A stretch of 64,000 nucleotides of DNA from an uncultured Chitinophagaceae bacterium (GCA_937981995.1 CALJNC010000036.1:1-64000); one strand, 5' to 3'; shown: positions 38,301 through 49,350, numbered from the stretch's first letter. Program-made: numbers and translations. Notes: generated by a model not told the origin, from the sequence alone.

Positions 38301-40096
38301 ATCGTATGTGTTACACTTGTATTTTTTGTAAGAAGCTTTACCATGTAATTTCCATTTGGTAAATGCTTAATATCAATTTTATTCATTTCTAATGTGCCAT
38401 TTTCAACTAGCTGTCCGTTCATAGAGAATAATTGATATGTTTCCCACTTCGTTTCACTTTGTACATAAAGTTCTTCTGAGCTAGGATTAGGGTATAAAAT
38501 AGTCTTTACTTTAGGCTCAACATCTTTGGTTGCTATTGGATTAAAACTTGCTCCTACCATAGGTCGCATCATTACCGTACCAGTGGTTGAAGAATTAAAC
38601 CAAAAACCATTTACATTATAACTCAACTTCTGCAAGTTATTATCTGTATTGACATCTAAACCATAATAGATACTATCACTTGAAAAATTAGCCGGTTGCG
38701 TCAGGCCTATATAATACGTCCCCGGACCTAGACCTACTGGAGTGGCAAATGCATAAGAAGAAAACTCACTACGCACGGTAGGATATTGCACTTTATATAA
38801 ATCTTGCTGGTGTATAACAACATCTCCTGCTGTAGTATTTCCTAAACTATCATAAAGTACAATACTAAAAAACTTATCAACCGCACTTGGAACTTGCGCA
38901 GCAAAATAAATGCTTAAGCCATGCACTGTGTCTGCTTGGCGCAGCTCAAACTTAATAGCAGTTTTAGCTGGTTGATTTAAGGCAGCGCTTAAAAAATAAG
39001 CTTTTTCTGCTGTACCATCATCGTAGGCAAAATAGTTATCAAACACAACATCTGTAACTATAGTATCATTTCCTTTATAGTCCTGCGCACTTATAGGATC
39101 AATGGTATACGTATTACGAACAGTAAAAGGCCCTGCTCCTAATAAACTTAAACCATAAGAAGGATTATTTAACGTGGCAATACTTTTAGCAAATGCATTA
39201 AAAGGAGCAAGTGCATTGGTACTAAGATTGGTTGCGCCTATTATTTCTTGTGCGCTATGGCGTACGGTAAATGTATTAGCCACGTCATAATTATTGGAAA
39301 CTAGAATTTCTTGCTGAGTTGATAGATCTGAACTTATAAAATGCTTGTACGGCATGGCAGTGTATGTAGCCAAAATTGATGTTGGAAGTTGGGTAAAAGC
39401 TACATCGTTTATTGTAGTATCATTTATTGTTCTGTTTACATCCATCTCCACATAATCAATATTCCAAACGTCATCATTTAAATTGAGTGAGGTAAAATTG
39501 ATAAAACGAAATTGAAAATTTGCATGGAAATATTGAACATCTTCAACAATTATAAAAACCTGCTTAAAATCTTGGGTAGTGGAGCCATTTGCTTGCCATA
39601 CTTTTACCCAATTATTAGCGCTATTTTTAAAAAAAAGATACAGGCTATCATTTACTTCGGGTGCAAAACCATTGCCTTGTGGCTGTACCCAAAAACTTAA
39701 TTTAATACTATCCCCAGGGTTTCTAAAACTCAAATCAATAGGTGTACAAGTCAAGCTATCGCCAAAGCCGGTAGCACTAAAATTATTTGGATTATACGGT
39801 CGTCCTTCTTGATTTAAGCCATCAAATGTTGCTACTCCTTGGGTAAGTACATTAATACCCATTGTATTATTTATAAAAACTTGTTGGTCTTCCCACAAAG
39901 CAGGATTGGGCAAACTAGCTCGGTAAGAAAAATCATCAAGGAAAGGCAAAGTTGCTCGTTTCTTATTTTTGGGATAGCTATTTACACTTGATAAATAAGC
40001 ATTATCCTGAATAGGAACAACGGTCTCCTGTGCATGTAACGATAATGAAAATGCAAGAAAAAAGAATAGTATGTAACGAGTTTTAATCAAACTCAT
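38288..40096 (-). CDS. Secreted protein with T9SS C-terminal sorting domain
   Basis: Signal peptide; C-term 'TILYPNPSSEELYVQSETKWETYQLFSMNGQLVENGTLEMNKIDIKHLPNGNYMVKLLTKN'. Confidence 0.85.
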   Translation of the reverse strand: MSLIKTRYILFFFLAFSLSLHAQETVVPIQDNAYLSSVNSYPKNKKRATLPFLDDFSYRASLPNPALWEDQQVFINNTMGINVLTQGVATFDGLNQEGRPYNPNNFSATGFGDSLTCTPIDLSFRNPGDSIKLSFWVQPQGNGFAPEVNDSLYLFFKNSANNWVKVWQANGSTTQDFKQVFIIVEDVQYFHANFQFRFINFTSLNLNDDVWNIDYVEMDVNRTINDTTINDVAFTQLPTSILATYTAMPYKHFISSDLSTQQEILVSNNYDVANTFTVRHSAQEIIGATNLSTNALAPFNAFAKSIATLNNPSYGLSLLGAGPFTVRNTYTIDPISAQDYKGNDTIVTDVVFDNYFAYDDGTAEKAYFLSAALNQPAKTAIKFELRQADTVHGLSIYFAAQVPSAVDKFFSIVLYDSLGNTTAGDVVIHQQDLYKVQYPTVRSEFSSYAFATPVGLGPGTYYIGLTQPANFSSDSIYYGLDVNTDNNLQKLSYNVNGFWFNSSTTGTVMMRPMVGASFNPIATKDVEPKVKTILYPNPSSEELYVQSETKWETYQLFSMNGQLVENGTLEMNKIDIKHLPNGNYMVKLLTKNTSVTHTICKQ

Positions 40097-41219
40097 TTTT
40101 ATAATCTGTTGCTTCTATTTCCTTTACCTCTTTTTTAGGCTTAGGTGCTGCTTTCTTTTTAACTACCTTCTTCTTTTTCTTCTTTGTAGACTTTTTCTTT
40201 TTGGCAGCCATTCCATCTAAACCTTTACCATTTTTGGTAACTTTTCTTCGAGATTTCCTTCTTGCCGGTGCGTCAGAACCAATTTCCTCTTCAGGCTTTC
40301 CTTCATAGCCATAATCAGCTATATCAACTTCTTTTACCCTCGTTTTCTTAGCTTTTTCTATAGTCGTATTAGCATTCTCTAATCGTTGTTCTATTATAGT
40401 AACCGTGCTATCATCTAGGTCTTGATACTTTAATGACCCCGGTGCATTTTTACGTAAAATTTGTGGGGTAGGACTTTGCATCAAATGCAAATCAAGCATG
40501 TCTCCACCTCGTATTGCATTAGGGAAATCAAGATCGTTTAGCGCCTCAGGATACTGCTTGTATACAATGGCCGTCATAGTATCATCTATTTCTCCATCAA
40601 AAACTAATAGTTCAAATAAACCAGCCGAAGCCAAAATTTCTTTAGCATCGCGCCATGATTTACCTACTAAATTTGGCACATCTACTTCATAATCAGCTAA
40701 ACCTTCTCCTACCACTAGATCAATTCTACTACCATATGGTACGGGTGCACCAGCAGCAACTGTTTTACCATTATATCGTTGCTCAAGTATCGCTCCTGCT
40801 GCAATATCGGGTCTGTAAATTGTATCTCCAATTACAAAACGATAGCTCTTTAAAATTAAAACAGCGTTTCTAAAACTTTTACTTACTAAATCAGGCATTT
40901 CCAATTTGGGTGGTTCTGCTCTATTTACTAATATAAATATGGTACGCCCTATTTTAACCATGCTGCCCTCTTCAGGCTCCTGACGTAAAACTTGAAGTGG
41001 ATTTATATATGACTTATACGTACTATCTATTTCTACTTTAAATTTCTTAGCCTTTAATTCATCCACTACTGCGCTTAAAGATTTACCTGTAATCTTAGGT
41101 ACAGCAATTTCCCTACCATGATTGGTTAGGTAGTTTAATGAATTAAAAAATGCATAACCTAAACCTGCCACTAGCAATAATGCGATTATTAAATTGAGTA
41201 TCAGTGAACGTCTTAACAT
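40083..41219 (-). CDS. PASTA-domain protein with Lys-rich C-terminal tail
   Basis: N-terminal TM then PASTA-type segments 'VPKITGKSLSAVVDELKAKKFKVEID', 'MPDLVSKSFRNAVLILKSYRF', 'VPNLVGKSWRDAKEILASAGL'; tail 'KKKKSTKKKKKKVVKKKAAPKPKKE'. Confidence 0.9.
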   Translation of the reverse strand: MLRRSLILNLIIALLLVAGLGYAFFNSLNYLTNHGREIAVPKITGKSLSAVVDELKAKKFKVEIDSTYKSYINPLQVLRQEPEEGSMVKIGRTIFILVNRAEPPKLEMPDLVSKSFRNAVLILKSYRFVIGDTIYRPDIAAGAILEQRYNGKTVAAGAPVPYGSRIDLVVGEGLADYEVDVPNLVGKSWRDAKEILASAGLFELLVFDGEIDDTMTAIVYKQYPEALNDLDFPNAIRGGDMLDLHLMQSPTPQILRKNAPGSLKYQDLDDSTVTIIEQRLENANTTIEKAKKTRVKEVDIADYGYEGKPEEEIGSDAPARRKSRRKVTKNGKGLDGMAAKKKKSTKKKKKKVVKKKAAPKPKKEVKEIEATDYKNEFD

Positions 41220-41243
41220 AGAATAAATTGCAATTTAGTGCAT

Positions 41244-42245
41244 CTACAATGATTGCGTTATCAAATTATCATAGAATTCTCTTAATGTCTTGCCCGATGC
41301 CCTAACTTGTTGAGGTACAATACTTGCATCGCTCATTCCCGGCATGGTATTTACTTCTAAAAAGTAAATCTTATCCTCGGTTTCATTATATATATAGTCA
41401 AATCGTACGATTCCCTTACAATAAAGGTCTTGGTATAACATTTTTGAAATTTTGCCTATCCGATTGGCTAAATCTGTTGGAATTTTGGCAGGAGTTACCT
41501 CTTCTGTGATACCAGGAGTATACTTTGCCTCATAATCAAAAAACTCCTTAGTGCATATAATTTCTGTGATAGGCAAGGTTTCTATTTTACCGTCTTGCTC
41601 ATAAACACCCTGCGTAAGTTCACCACCAGCAATAAACTCCTCAACCATAACTTGAGGAGCTACATCAAAAGCCTTAAGCACGGCTGGCAATAATTCCTCT
41701 TTTTCATTTATTTTAAATGTAGCTAAGCTGCTGCCACCTTCTGCCGGTTTTACAAATGCAGGTAAAGTAATTTTTTCTAAAATAGCATCAGAGGTATAAT
41801 CTCTATCTTTAAAAAGATGCTTTGATTTTGCCACAGCTACATCGCTAAAATCAACTACCCTATTACAAAATATTTTATTAAACGATAAAGCGGATACTAC
41901 TGCATTGCAAGAAGTATATTTAATATCTAGCATATCAAAATAGCCCTGTAACTTACCATCTTCACCCGGGGTGCCGTGTATGCCTATAAAAACTAAATCA
42001 AAATTTATTTTGTTTTCTTCTATTGTAATAGAAAAATCATTCTTGTCTATCTCAGCTCCACTTTTCTCTTCAGCCCATTTCTCCTTAGAAAGTATAATCT
42101 TAAATACATTATACTTATCAGGATCTATATTATCACAAATGGTTTGAGCACTTTGTATTGATATATCATATTCACCAGAAAACCCTCCTGCTACAACTGC
42201 TATGTTTTTTTTATTATTCACTTCCTTCAAAAAATGTAACCGCAA
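41244..42245 (-). CDS. ddl: D-alanine--D-alanine ligase
   Basis: 'GIHGTPGEDGKLQGYFDMLDIKYTSCN', 'PAFVKPAEGGSSLATFKI', 'FLEVNTMPGMSDASIVPQQ'. Confidence 0.95.
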   Translation of the reverse strand: MRLHFLKEVNNKKNIAVVAGGFSGEYDISIQSAQTICDNIDPDKYNVFKIILSKEKWAEEKSGAEIDKNDFSITIEENKINFDLVFIGIHGTPGEDGKLQGYFDMLDIKYTSCNAVVSALSFNKIFCNRVVDFSDVAVAKSKHLFKDRDYTSDAILEKITLPAFVKPAEGGSSLATFKINEKEELLPAVLKAFDVAPQVMVEEFIAGGELTQGVYEQDGKIETLPITEIICTKEFFDYEAKYTPGITEEVTPAKIPTDLANRIGKISKMLYQDLYCKGIVRFDYIYNETEDKIYFLEVNTMPGMSDASIVPQQVRASGKTLREFYDNLITQSL

Positions 42246-42364
42246 ATCTAAGCGATTTATAACCTTTTATGAATAGGTAACTACTAAGATTTATCATAAA
42301 ATTAGCAAGAAACAGACCATGTATAGCCACGATACCCTAGCACTTAATTACATTTGTAGAGATA

Positions 42365-42877
42365 GTGAGTGAGATTGTAAACAAGGTTGCTGGTAGTAGT
42401 TTAATTACTATAAATTTAGAGGAGTATTTTCCTAAGGAAATAATGGCTTTTGACCTGAAACAGTTTTTATTTATGGAGTTAATCCTGAAGGAAAAAGACT
42501 ATCGCACAGCTTTAAAAGAATTTGACTTACTACCCTTTAAGGACAAAGAAGTAGCGCTCCACTGCTCCACAGATGCTATCATACCCCACTGGGCTTATAT
42601 GCTAGCAGCTACACATCTTGCACCACATACTTCTCAGGTATACTTTAGCTCACCAGATGATCTTAAAAAAGAATTACTTATAAAAAATATCCGATCTATA
42701 AAAGCAGAGGACTTTACTGATAAACGCATGGTGATAAAAGGCTGTGGCGAAGAAGATATGGACGCTAGCGCCTATGTAGAAATTACTAAAAAATTACTCC
42801 CCGTAGCCAAGAGCATCATGTATGGTGAACCTTGTAGCACGGTACCTATTTATAAACAAGCCCGTCAACCTAAATAA
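42365..42877 (+). CDS. DUF2480 family protein
   Basis: 'INLEEYFP', 'VALHCSTDAIIPHWAYMLAATHL', 'GCGEEDMDASAYVEITKKLLPVAKSIMYGEPCSTVPIYK'; GTG start. Confidence 0.75.
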   Translation: MSEIVNKVAGSSLITINLEEYFPKEIMAFDLKQFLFMELILKEKDYRTALKEFDLLPFKDKEVALHCSTDAIIPHWAYMLAATHLAPHTSQVYFSSPDDLKKELLIKNIRSIKAEDFTDKRMVIKGCGEEDMDASAYVEITKKLLPVAKSIMYGEPCSTVPIYKQARQPK

Positions 42878-42904
42878 AAACTCTTAAAATTCAATTTATC
42901 TATT

Positions 42905-43813
42905 ATGAACAAACGCATTCTACTTGCACTTACTTTACTACTAACGAGCAACTTTTTAATGGCTCAAACACGTTACATTAGCCCTGATGCTAATAGAGCT
43001 GGATCAAACGCGAATCACCGCGCTTTATATTTAACAGCTCCGGATGTGCCAAGAACCTTTACCATGTTTGGTGAAAAAGTACCCTTAAAAGTATGGGATG
43101 TGCGTGAACGTTTTGATAGAGAACTTTTATTCAATAGCTATATGCAAGGCTCTACTATTTATATTCTAAAGCATGCCGGACGCTATATGAAAATTATTGA
43201 GCAAAAACTAAGAGATAATGGTGTACCCGATGACTTTAAATATTTATGCGTGGCAGAAAGTGCATTACGCAATCAAAGATCAAGAGTAGGCGCGGCAGGA
43301 TTTTGGCAGTTTATGCCTAAAACGGCGCCTAGCTATGGTCTGTACTTAGACGGAGAAGTTGACGAACGTTACAACCCTTATAAATCAACTGATGCTGCTT
43401 GTAAATATTTAAAACAAGCCTACCGAAAATTTGGTAACTGGACAGCGGCAGCAGCAAGTTACAACTGTGGTATGGGAGGTTATAATGGCCGTGCAAAACG
43501 TCAAGGCACTTATAATTTTTATGACCTTTTTCTACCGAACGAGACCATGCGATACGTTTTTAGAATCGCAGCCTTTAAATATATTTTTGAGAATCAAAAA
43601 GCATTGGGTTACAACCTTACACCAGAAGATATTTACAGACCGATCCCAACTCGATCCGTTAGTATTTCAAGAGGTTTAGGTGATTTATCAACCTATGCAC
43701 GCTCGCAAGGAACAAATTATAAAACCTTGAAGTTTTTAAACCCATGGTTGAGAAATAAGACGTTCGTGAATAGTAAAAAGAGAACGTATCAGCTTTTATT
43801 ACCTAGGAGGTAA
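42905..43813 (+). CDS. Lytic transglycosylase (MltD-like SLT domain)
   Basis: 'FKYLCVAESALRNQRSRVGAAGFWQFMPKTAPSYGL', 'AAAASYNCGMGG'. Confidence 0.92.
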   Translation: MNKRILLALTLLLTSNFLMAQTRYISPDANRAGSNANHRALYLTAPDVPRTFTMFGEKVPLKVWDVRERFDRELLFNSYMQGSTIYILKHAGRYMKIIEQKLRDNGVPDDFKYLCVAESALRNQRSRVGAAGFWQFMPKTAPSYGLYLDGEVDERYNPYKSTDAACKYLKQAYRKFGNWTAAAASYNCGMGGYNGRAKRQGTYNFYDLFLPNETMRYVFRIAAFKYIFENQKALGYNLTPEDIYRPIPTRSVSISRGLGDLSTYARSQGTNYKTLKFLNPWLRNKTFVNSKKRTYQLLLPRR

Positions 43814-43848
43814 TATTTTAAACCTCAATAAAAAAAATAATAATGCTT

Positions 43849-44493
43849 CTAACCTTCTATTAAGAAAGTATACACTTCTTTGGGACCATGAACTCCTACA
43901 ACTAAAGTCTTTTCAATATCAGCTGTACGGCTGGGACCTGCAGTTAAACTAAGCATAGATGGTAGCTTGCCATTATACTTTTCCATGATTGCATCTTTAG
44001 CCTCCTGCCAATCCTTCGTTAATTGCGAAGTATAAGCTACCGTAATATGTATAGGAGTATAAATAGGCAATTGCCTGCCATAAGCTTGTGCGCTACTATA
44101 AACTGCGCTCCCCGTTCTTGCTACTAAGCGTTCGCAGGAACTAATAGCTGCATTACTTTCATCAATGTTATAGTCAGGGTTTACAAAACTCATATTCTTC
44201 TCACCAAAAAGCGAAATTAAATGAGCGTCTTTGACAGCAACTTTTGTCCAATTTAAATTATCTGCCAGCATTAAAAATTTAGCTAGCATGTCTTCATTGT
44301 TTTCACAATAAATAAATCGTCCACCTAAATTGGTTAATTCAATTGCATACTGCTCAGCCAATGAAGCTTTATCTTTTGCAAAGATGTCTCCTTTAAAATT
44401 TTCCATTTCAGGAAAAGGTTTTGGCAATTGATTTTCACCTAGCACAGAACGTAGTTTTGATAAAATTCGTTCTCTGCTAGGTGAACTTGCCAT
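43849..44493 (-). CDS. LUD-domain protein (LutC-like)
   Basis: 'SSCERLVARTGSAVYSSAQAYGRQLPIYTPIHITVAYTSQL', 'SLTAGPSRTADIEKTLVVGVHGPKEVYTFLIE'. Confidence 0.9.
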   Translation of the reverse strand: MASSPSRERILSKLRSVLGENQLPKPFPEMENFKGDIFAKDKASLAEQYAIELTNLGGRFIYCENNEDMLAKFLMLADNLNWTKVAVKDAHLISLFGEKNMSFVNPDYNIDESNAAISSCERLVARTGSAVYSSAQAYGRQLPIYTPIHITVAYTSQLTKDWQEAKDAIMEKYNGKLPSMLSLTAGPSRTADIEKTLVVGVHGPKEVYTFLIEG

Positions 44494-44497
44494 TTAA

Positions 44498-46564
44498 TTA
44501 ATGGTTTACTGAGTTTGGGCTATCTGATGCAGGGCTTTGAGGAGTAGAAGGAGTTCCATTCGCATCAATCGAAGGAGTACTTCCATTTGCCGTTAAATCA
44601 GGTAAAACTTTTGCTTCTTCAAAAGGTCTTTCTCCCAATAATTCAACCATATCATCTTTATACAAAACCTCTTTTTCTAATAGTTGCTCGGCGATGGTAG
44701 TCACTTCATTAATACGTTCACGTAATAATTTTTTTACACGTATATAGGCATTATCAATTAGCTTTCTAACCTCTTCATCAATCATCTCACCCGTTTTCTC
44801 ACTATATGGTTTTTGGAAACCATTTTCATTTTGTGGGTCATAAAATGACACATTACCAATCACTTCTGTCATACCATAGATACTTACCATTGAGTATGCC
44901 ATACGAGTAATTTGTTGCAAATCACTTAAAGCTCCTGTTGATATTTTACCAAATACTATTTCCTCAACGGCACGTCCACCTAATGTCATACACATTTGAT
45001 CTTCAAGCTCTTCTTTGAGGGTTAGGTATTTTTCTTTAGGTAAATATTGCGCATAACCAAGTGCCGCTTCACCGCGCGGAACTATTGTTACTTTAACCAA
45101 TGGGTGTGCATGCTCAAGGTACCAACCTGATACTGCATGTCCTGCCTCGTGGTAAGCAATTACTTTTTTCTCATCAGGAGAAATAATTTTATTCTTCTTT
45201 TCTAAACCACCTATTACACGATCAATAGCATCATTAAAATCTTGCAAGTTGATAGAATCTTTTCCATTACGAGCCGCAATTAAAGCAGCCTCATTACAAA
45301 TATTGGCAATATCAGCACCAGCAAAACCAGGAGTTTGCGATGCAAGTTTAGCTACATCTAAATTTGGATCTGTTTTTAATCCATTAAGATGAACTGAAAA
45401 TATTTTTTCTCTTCCTTTTAAATCCGGAATCCCAATAGAAATTTGTCTATCAAAACGTCCTGGACGAAGTAATGCTGCATCTAATACATCCGGTCTGTTA
45501 GTAGCCGCTACCACAATAATACCGCTATCGCCACTAAAACCATCCATCTCAACTAATAGCTGATTTAACGTATTCTCACGTTCATCATTACTCATCATTT
45601 GATTTTTACCACGGGCGCGCCCAATAGCATCAATCTCATCAATAAATATTATACAAGGTGATTTTTCTCTTGCTTGCTTAAACAAATCACGCACACGACT
45701 TGCGCCCACACCTACAAACATTTCTACAAAGTCACTACCACTCATACTATAAAATGGTACTTGTGCTTCACCGGCCATAGCTTTGGCAAGTAACGTTTTA
45801 CCAGTTCCGGGAGGACCTACTAGTAAACAACCTTTAGGTATCTTGCCTCCCAGCGCAGTATATTTTTTAGGATGCTTAAGGAAATCTACGATCTCCATTA
45901 CTTCCGTTTTTGCCTCATCAAGTCCTGCCACATCATTAAAGGTTACGTTTACTTTTGTTCCTTTATCAAATAGCTTGGCCTTTGATTTTCCAATACTAAA
46001 TAAACCTCCACCGGCTCCACCACCGCCGGCTCCACCGCTCATGCGTTTCATAAGAAAAATCCAAATGGCTATAATGATTGCAATAGGTAATAAGTTTATC
46101 AAAAAACCCCATTCCGATCCTGCATTATTATCATAGGTTCTTTCTATCTCATGTAACTCAGGGTGATTTTGTAATACTTCATTATATTCTTCTTTAAACT
46201 GCTCAACACTACCTATTGAAAAAGAAAAATGAGGTCCTTTCGTTGCCTTTTTAAATTTTTGCTTTGTTTGTCGGGCATATTGTTTTTGACCAATACTATC
46301 CAATGTTACTTCCACGTCCGATTTGTTCACCACGTGTAACTTGGTTACATAATCTTTCTCTAAATAGTCCGTTCTAAATTTCTGAAAAGAAATAATTTCC
46401 TCCCCTCCTCCAAAAGCACCACCACCTTTAAAAAACCACAAAGCCATAATACCAACTACCGCTAGCATATAGATGTAGGACATATTAAACTTTGGCCCTT
46501 TGGGGTTTCCGCCTGAATTATTAGAGAGCGGATTTTGACTATTCTTTTTCTGTTTGTTTTCCAT
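44498..46564 (-). CDS. ftsH: ATP-dependent zinc metalloprotease FtsH
   Basis: '[21 protein letters not shown]', '[28 protein letters not shown]', 'AYHEAGHAV'. Confidence 0.98.
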   Translation of the reverse strand: MENKQKKNSQNPLSNNSGGNPKGPKFNMSYIYMLAVVGIMALWFFKGGGAFGGGEEIISFQKFRTDYLEKDYVTKLHVVNKSDVEVTLDSIGQKQYARQTKQKFKKATKGPHFSFSIGSVEQFKEEYNEVLQNHPELHEIERTYDNNAGSEWGFLINLLPIAIIIAIWIFLMKRMSGGAGGGGAGGGLFSIGKSKAKLFDKGTKVNVTFNDVAGLDEAKTEVMEIVDFLKHPKKYTALGGKIPKGCLLVGPPGTGKTLLAKAMAGEAQVPFYSMSGSDFVEMFVGVGASRVRDLFKQAREKSPCIIFIDEIDAIGRARGKNQMMSNDERENTLNQLLVEMDGFSGDSGIIVVAATNRPDVLDAALLRPGRFDRQISIGIPDLKGREKIFSVHLNGLKTDPNLDVAKLASQTPGFAGADIANICNEAALIAARNGKDSINLQDFNDAIDRVIGGLEKKNKIISPDEKKVIAYHEAGHAVSGWYLEHAHPLVKVTIVPRGEAALGYAQYLPKEKYLTLKEELEDQMCMTLGGRAVEEIVFGKISTGALSDLQQITRMAYSMVSIYGMTEVIGNVSFYDPQNENGFQKPYSEKTGEMIDEEVRKLIDNAYIRVKKLLRERINEVTTIAEQLLEKEVLYKDDMVELLGERPFEEAKVLPDLTANGSTPSIDANGTPSTPQSPASDSPNSVNH

Positions 46565-46601
46565 CTTTCTGTTCTAAAGAATCATACAAAGGTACGGTTA
46601 C

Positions 46602-46988
46602 TTAGTGTGTTAACTTGTTAGCATCGTGCCAAAGTTCTTCCAATTGATACAACTCGCGTACAGGAGGCATCATACAATGTATTACTACATCTACATAATC
46701 AAGCACAATCCATTGTTGCCCTTTTTTACCGTCTACTCTGGCTGGTTTTTCGCTACAATTTTCATGTACCTTTTTTTCAATAAAATCGGCTATTGTTTTT
46801 AATTGTACAATATTGCTCGCATCGCATAAAATAAAAAAGTCTGCAATCGATTCTGTAACCTGTGTTAGGTCAAGAGAAACAATATTTTCTCCTTTTTTAT
46901 CTTGCATTGCAGCTATAATATTTTGTATTAGAGGGCTATCAGTTGTGAGACTTGAAGAATTTTTTGTAGAGGGTGATGCTGTTTTCAA
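46602..46988 (-). CDS. rsfS: Ribosome silencing factor RsfS
   Basis: 'AAMQDKKGENIVSLDLTQVTESIADFFILCDASNIVQLKTIADFIEKKV', 'WIVLDYVDVVIHCM'. Confidence 0.93.
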   Translation of the reverse strand: MKTASPSTKNSSSLTTDSPLIQNIIAAMQDKKGENIVSLDLTQVTESIADFFILCDASNIVQLKTIADFIEKKVHENCSEKPARVDGKKGQQWIVLDYVDVVIHCMMPPVRELYQLEELWHDANKLTH

Positions 46989-47042
46989 ATAGAATAGTTT
47001 TACGTTTGATGTTCATACAAATTTAGGAGTAAAAAATTAAAA

Positions 47043-47780
47043 ATGACCTTAAAACCCGCCATAGGTTCCAATGTAATTGAGTTTGAGCAAGTAGATAGCA
47101 CAAATGATTATGCTATGCAACTTGCCAATGAGGGGAATGCTGAACATGGCACAACCATCATTGCACAATTTCAAACCAAAGGAAAAGGACAACAAGGAAG
47201 AATATGGCAGGCAAATAAAGAAAAAAATTTACTGCTAAGCGTTATTTTGGATACATCACAAAAAGATATTCAATCTCAGTTTATACTCAATGCTGCCTTT
47301 TGCTCAGCGCTAGCTCACCTACTTATGGAAGATTACGAGATAGGCGATGTAAGTATTAAATGGCCCAACGATTTATATGTGCGCAAGAAAAAAGTTGCAG
47401 GTATATTAATAGAAAATGTAATACGCGGACAGCAATGGCAATACTCAATTGTAGGTATTGGATTAAATGTAAATCAAATCAACTTCCCTCCAGAAATGAT
47501 GGCAAGCTCTATTAAAAATGAAATGGGCAACGAAATAGACATTTCGAACGTACGTAAAAAACTATTTATTCAAATAAACAAAGCATACAAGCAGTATGTA
47601 TCTAATGAGCTAGATCTGATAGCTGAATACAATAGTTTATTGCATGGCTACAACTCTAAAATAAGTTTTATAAAAGAAGGAAAAACGTATACTGGCCAAT
47701 TACATGGCGCTCAACAAAATGGATTGCTATGCATTGATGACGAGCAATACCGCCATGGAGAAATAAAATTATTACTATAA
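47043..47780 (+). CDS. birA: Biotin--[acetyl-CoA-carboxylase] ligase
   Basis: 'VDSTNDYAMQLA', 'TTIIAQFQTKGKGQQGRIWQANKEKNLLLSVIL', 'SIKWPNDLYVRKKKVAGILIE'. Confidence 0.95.
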   Translation: MTLKPAIGSNVIEFEQVDSTNDYAMQLANEGNAEHGTTIIAQFQTKGKGQQGRIWQANKEKNLLLSVILDTSQKDIQSQFILNAAFCSALAHLLMEDYEIGDVSIKWPNDLYVRKKKVAGILIENVIRGQQWQYSIVGIGLNVNQINFPPEMMASSIKNEMGNEIDISNVRKKLFIQINKAYKQYVSNELDLIAEYNSLLHGYNSKISFIKEGKTYTGQLHGAQQNGLLCIDDEQYRHGEIKLLL

Positions 47781-47817
47781 ATAAACTATCTTACACACTT
47801 ATAAATATTACAATATC

Positions 47818-48450
47818 ATGATCGAACAACTATTTTCTTTGATTCAGCAGGAGTCACAACAAGAAATTATTAATAACCCGGCAATACCAAATGAGCAAAA
47901 TGGCTTAGCGGTAGGACTAGCTACAGAATCAATTTTTGGCGGTTTACAAAACGTATTAGCTAATGGCGGCTTGGAGCAGGTAATGGGATTGTTTGGTAAT
48001 AACCAACAAGGACTTAACCAGCAAAATCCTTTGGTAGGTGGTATTATCCAAAACCTGATAGGACAATTTATGACTCGCTTAGGATTATCTCAGCAAAGCG
48101 CAACTGGTATAGCTAGTGCTTTAATTCCATTAGTTTTGGGTAAGTTAGTTGGTAATACAACAAGTACTGAAAATAATGGTTTTGATATAAATGGTTTACT
48201 TGGATCCTTACTAGGCGGCAAATCAAATCATGGAAATGCGGTACAAATACCAGGTAGAGATAATGGGATTGATTTTGGCGGACTTTTATCTAAGGTAACG
48301 CAAGGTGGCGGATTAGATATTGATGGTGACGGCGATGTAGACTTACAAGATATTATAGCAGCTACAAGTGGAGCCGCTACTAATGTGCAACGCAACCGTC
48401 AAGGCGGTGCCAATGTAATGGATTTAATTGGAGGATTACTAGGAAGATAA
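47818..48450 (+). CDS. DUF937-like Gly/Gln/Asn-rich protein with an EF-hand/dockerin-like calcium loop
   Basis: 'GGLQNVLANGGLEQVMGLFG', 'GIASALIPLVLGKLVG', 'GGLDIDGDGDVDLQDIIAATSG'. Confidence 0.6.
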   Translation: MIEQLFSLIQQESQQEIINNPAIPNEQNGLAVGLATESIFGGLQNVLANGGLEQVMGLFGNNQQGLNQQNPLVGGIIQNLIGQFMTRLGLSQQSATGIASALIPLVLGKLVGNTTSTENNGFDINGLLGSLLGGKSNHGNAVQIPGRDNGIDFGGLLSKVTQGGGLDIDGDGDVDLQDIIAATSGAATNVQRNRQGGANVMDLIGGLLGR

Positions 48451-48492
48451 TTAAAGCAAGTTGAAACTCTTTATATAAGAGCTTAAATTTAG

Positions 48493-49323
48493 ATGACCCA
48501 TTTCAAACGCATAGCTTGTATACTTATTGCAACTCTGTTTGGAGTGGTTTTTTCATGCTCCGCACAAATAAATTCCAATACCTCTAAACGAAAGAAATAC
48601 GTATATAAAAAACGAACAGCAGAGGAAAAGGCTCGATATTTTACAAAGAAAATGGTGGATAGTCTTACAGTTTCTGAGGGGCAGGAAGATTCATTATTTC
48701 AAATGAATATTGTAGTAAGTCAAAAATTTGATTCCTTAAAACGAATTGTAAATAGCTTAAGTAAAAAAGAACGCTCGGCAGGCTACAGAAGTATTTATGC
48801 TTACCGCGATAGTTGCATGCGTGCGATATTACCACGAAAAGAATTCTTAAAATTCTTGGACTTGGAACGAGAAAAATATGAACGCAAAAAAAGCAAACAA
48901 GAAAATAAAAAACGAGTAGTAAAAAAGAATCCAATTGAAATAATACCCATAGATAAACCTTCGGAAATCAGAGTGGGATCTCCCTACAGCACATGCCAAT
49001 ACAAGTTTAAAGGTACTTCTATTCAACTACCAAAAAGTAATTGGCAAAACAAATACGCCTGGTCGCTTGATAAAAAATTCTTGGTATTGATTCAATATAA
49101 TTTTATTAAAAACGACCCTGGTTTTTTATTATATATAATTGATACCAAAATGGATACCGTAAAAATTACAAAACGAATTAAAGGATTCGTAAAGACTATC
49201 TCGGTTGAAAATAAAGTTATACGATATAATAAGTTTCTTTTTGACGCTGAGAAATCATCTACCGGTACGCTTTGCTGTTACCTTGATGAAGAGTACCCTA
49301 TCATCCAACTAACCGAAGATTAA
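48493..49323 (+). CDS. Hypothetical exported protein (276 aa)
   Basis: N-terminal signal/lipobox-like 'IATLFGVVFSCSAQ', intact ORF ending at a terminator. Confidence 0.6.
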   Translation: MTHFKRIACILIATLFGVVFSCSAQINSNTSKRKKYVYKKRTAEEKARYFTKKMVDSLTVSEGQEDSLFQMNIVVSQKFDSLKRIVNSLSKKERSAGYRSIYAYRDSCMRAILPRKEFLKFLDLEREKYERKKSKQENKKRVVKKNPIEIIPIDKPSEIRVGSPYSTCQYKFKGTSIQLPKSNWQNKYAWSLDKKFLVLIQYNFIKNDPGFLLYIIDTKMDTVKITKRIKGFVKTISVENKVIRYNKFLFDAEKSSTGTLCCYLDEEYPIIQLTED

Positions 49324-49350
49324 AAAAGGAAGAGCAAGCTCTTCCTTTTT
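49323..49350. terminator. Bidirectional rho-independent terminator
   Basis: AAAAAGGAAGAGC-AA-GCTCTTCCTTTTT. Confidence 0.85.
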
